64,000 bases of DNA from Thermoplasmata archaeon. Its GTDB lineage: Archaea > Thermoplasmatota > Thermoplasmata > Lutacidiplasmatales > UBA184. The notes under the pieces were generated by a model. That model saw only the letters and a list, made by a program, of their open reading frames with translations, was not told the origin of the DNA and did no database searches. Location of the stretch: assembly GCA_021844945.1 (NCBI GenBank), contig JAKBSJ010000001.1:1-64000 (forward strand), in the 5' to 3' direction. Positions 63,533 through 64,000 of this stretch are shown here, piece by piece. How positions within the stretch are numbered: position 1 is the first letter of the stretch; each line of letters opens with the position of its first letter. The position numbers and the translations under genes were made by a program.

Positions 63533-64000
63533 GCGCGATCCCAGGGTGCGTTGTTGCGCGCGGACGGTTTCCCTACCGGCGCTGCCGGCACGTCCTCCAG
63601 GGCGAGATCCACGACCGACGAGACTGCGCGGTCGAGCGGGAGCCGAGCCAGGATCACCCCTCCATAGCGCTGGTAGTAGCGCGTGGTGTGAAGCGTGAGA
63701 CAGCGGCCATCGTAGATCGGGCGTCGCGTCAAGTCCGGGTCGTGTCCGCGAACCAACACCGTGAGGCCCGCCTTCGCGAGGAAGTCGAGGGTATCCGACT
63801 CATGGAAAGGGGGGGCCACTCCGCGGCGGTTGCGGCTCGCCGCGCAGTCCGCCCATGCGATCTCGGCGAGGCGAGCCCGATCCGTCGGGTCGATGGCCCT
63901 CGTCCAAGGCTCCGGCCAGGGAGGTCGCGGGAAGCCGGCGTGCGCGAGGTACGCGCCGGACCGGCTCGTGGCGGCGATCGGGCCTCGGTTCAGGAGACGG
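63529..64000 (-). CDS. PPP-family serine/threonine metallophosphatase (C-terminal part, runs off the right edge)
   Basis: Reading past the ORF track: RLLNRGPIAATSRSGAYLAHAGFPRPPW...LAEIAWADC...NRRGVAPPFHESDTLDFLAKAGLTVLVRGHDPDLTRRPIYDGRCLTLHTTRYYQRYGGVILARLPLD (HAG, WaDc, RGH motifs). Confidence 0.75.
   Translation of the reverse strand, partial: RLLNRGPIAATSRSGAYLAHAGFPRPPWPEPWTRAIDPTDRARLAEIAWADCAASRNRRGVAPPFHESDTLDFLAKAGLTVLVRGHDPDLTRRPIYDGRCLTLHTTRYYQRYGGVILARLPLDRAVSSVVDLALEDVPAAPVGKPSARNNAPWDRA

Noticed and set aside
1-64000. CRISPR array, transposase/IS, integrase, phage genes, rRNA
   Set aside because: None recognised; no regularly spaced 25-40 bp repeats and no transposase or integrase motifs in the ORF track.

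Overview
This is a high-GC archaeal chromosome segment, most likely a Thermoplasmatota-type euryarchaeon. The lineage call is inference. It rests on TBP, RPA plus RPA-associated protein, Orc1/Cdc6-like ATPase, eIF1A, Bud32, RNase P component 4, Tsr3 and a class I CCA-adding enzyme. Genes are densely packed, with overlapping starts and stops and several TATA boxes placed for near-leaderless transcripts. Main blocks: an MFS transporter, a toroid-fold terpenoid-cyclase-like protein and an NHL surface protein; a CADD-like oxygenase and aconitase; a thiamine ABC operon (thiBPQ) behind a TPP riboswitch, divergent from pdxS; GT4, pyrF and rpa/rpap; larB, acyl-CoA dehydrogenases, EtfBA, an ETF-QO/FixC-like protein, enoyl-CoA hydratase, acyl-CoA ligase and thiolase; thiI-like, tbp, tmk, cdc6, lipA, cca, and a radical SAM enzyme with a methyltransferase; two tandem toxin-antitoxin modules beside tRNA-Leu(CAA); rnp4, gltX, a CDF transporter, class I aldolase and tsr3; and a phoU-pstSCAB-phoU operon. 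The strongest unexplained signals are: (i) a TATA/ACTATA array with exact 20-bp period in front of the pst operon; (ii) tRNA-Leu 3'-end-like repeats bounding each of the two TA modules; (iii) a CADD-type putative pABA synthase in an archaeon; (iv) a TPP riboswitch controlling thiamine uptake; (v) an orphan RuvC/RNase H-like protein next to rnp4. No CRISPR array, rRNA, transposase or integrase was recognised. Everything was read by eye from the sequence and the supplied ORF track; no database search was run.
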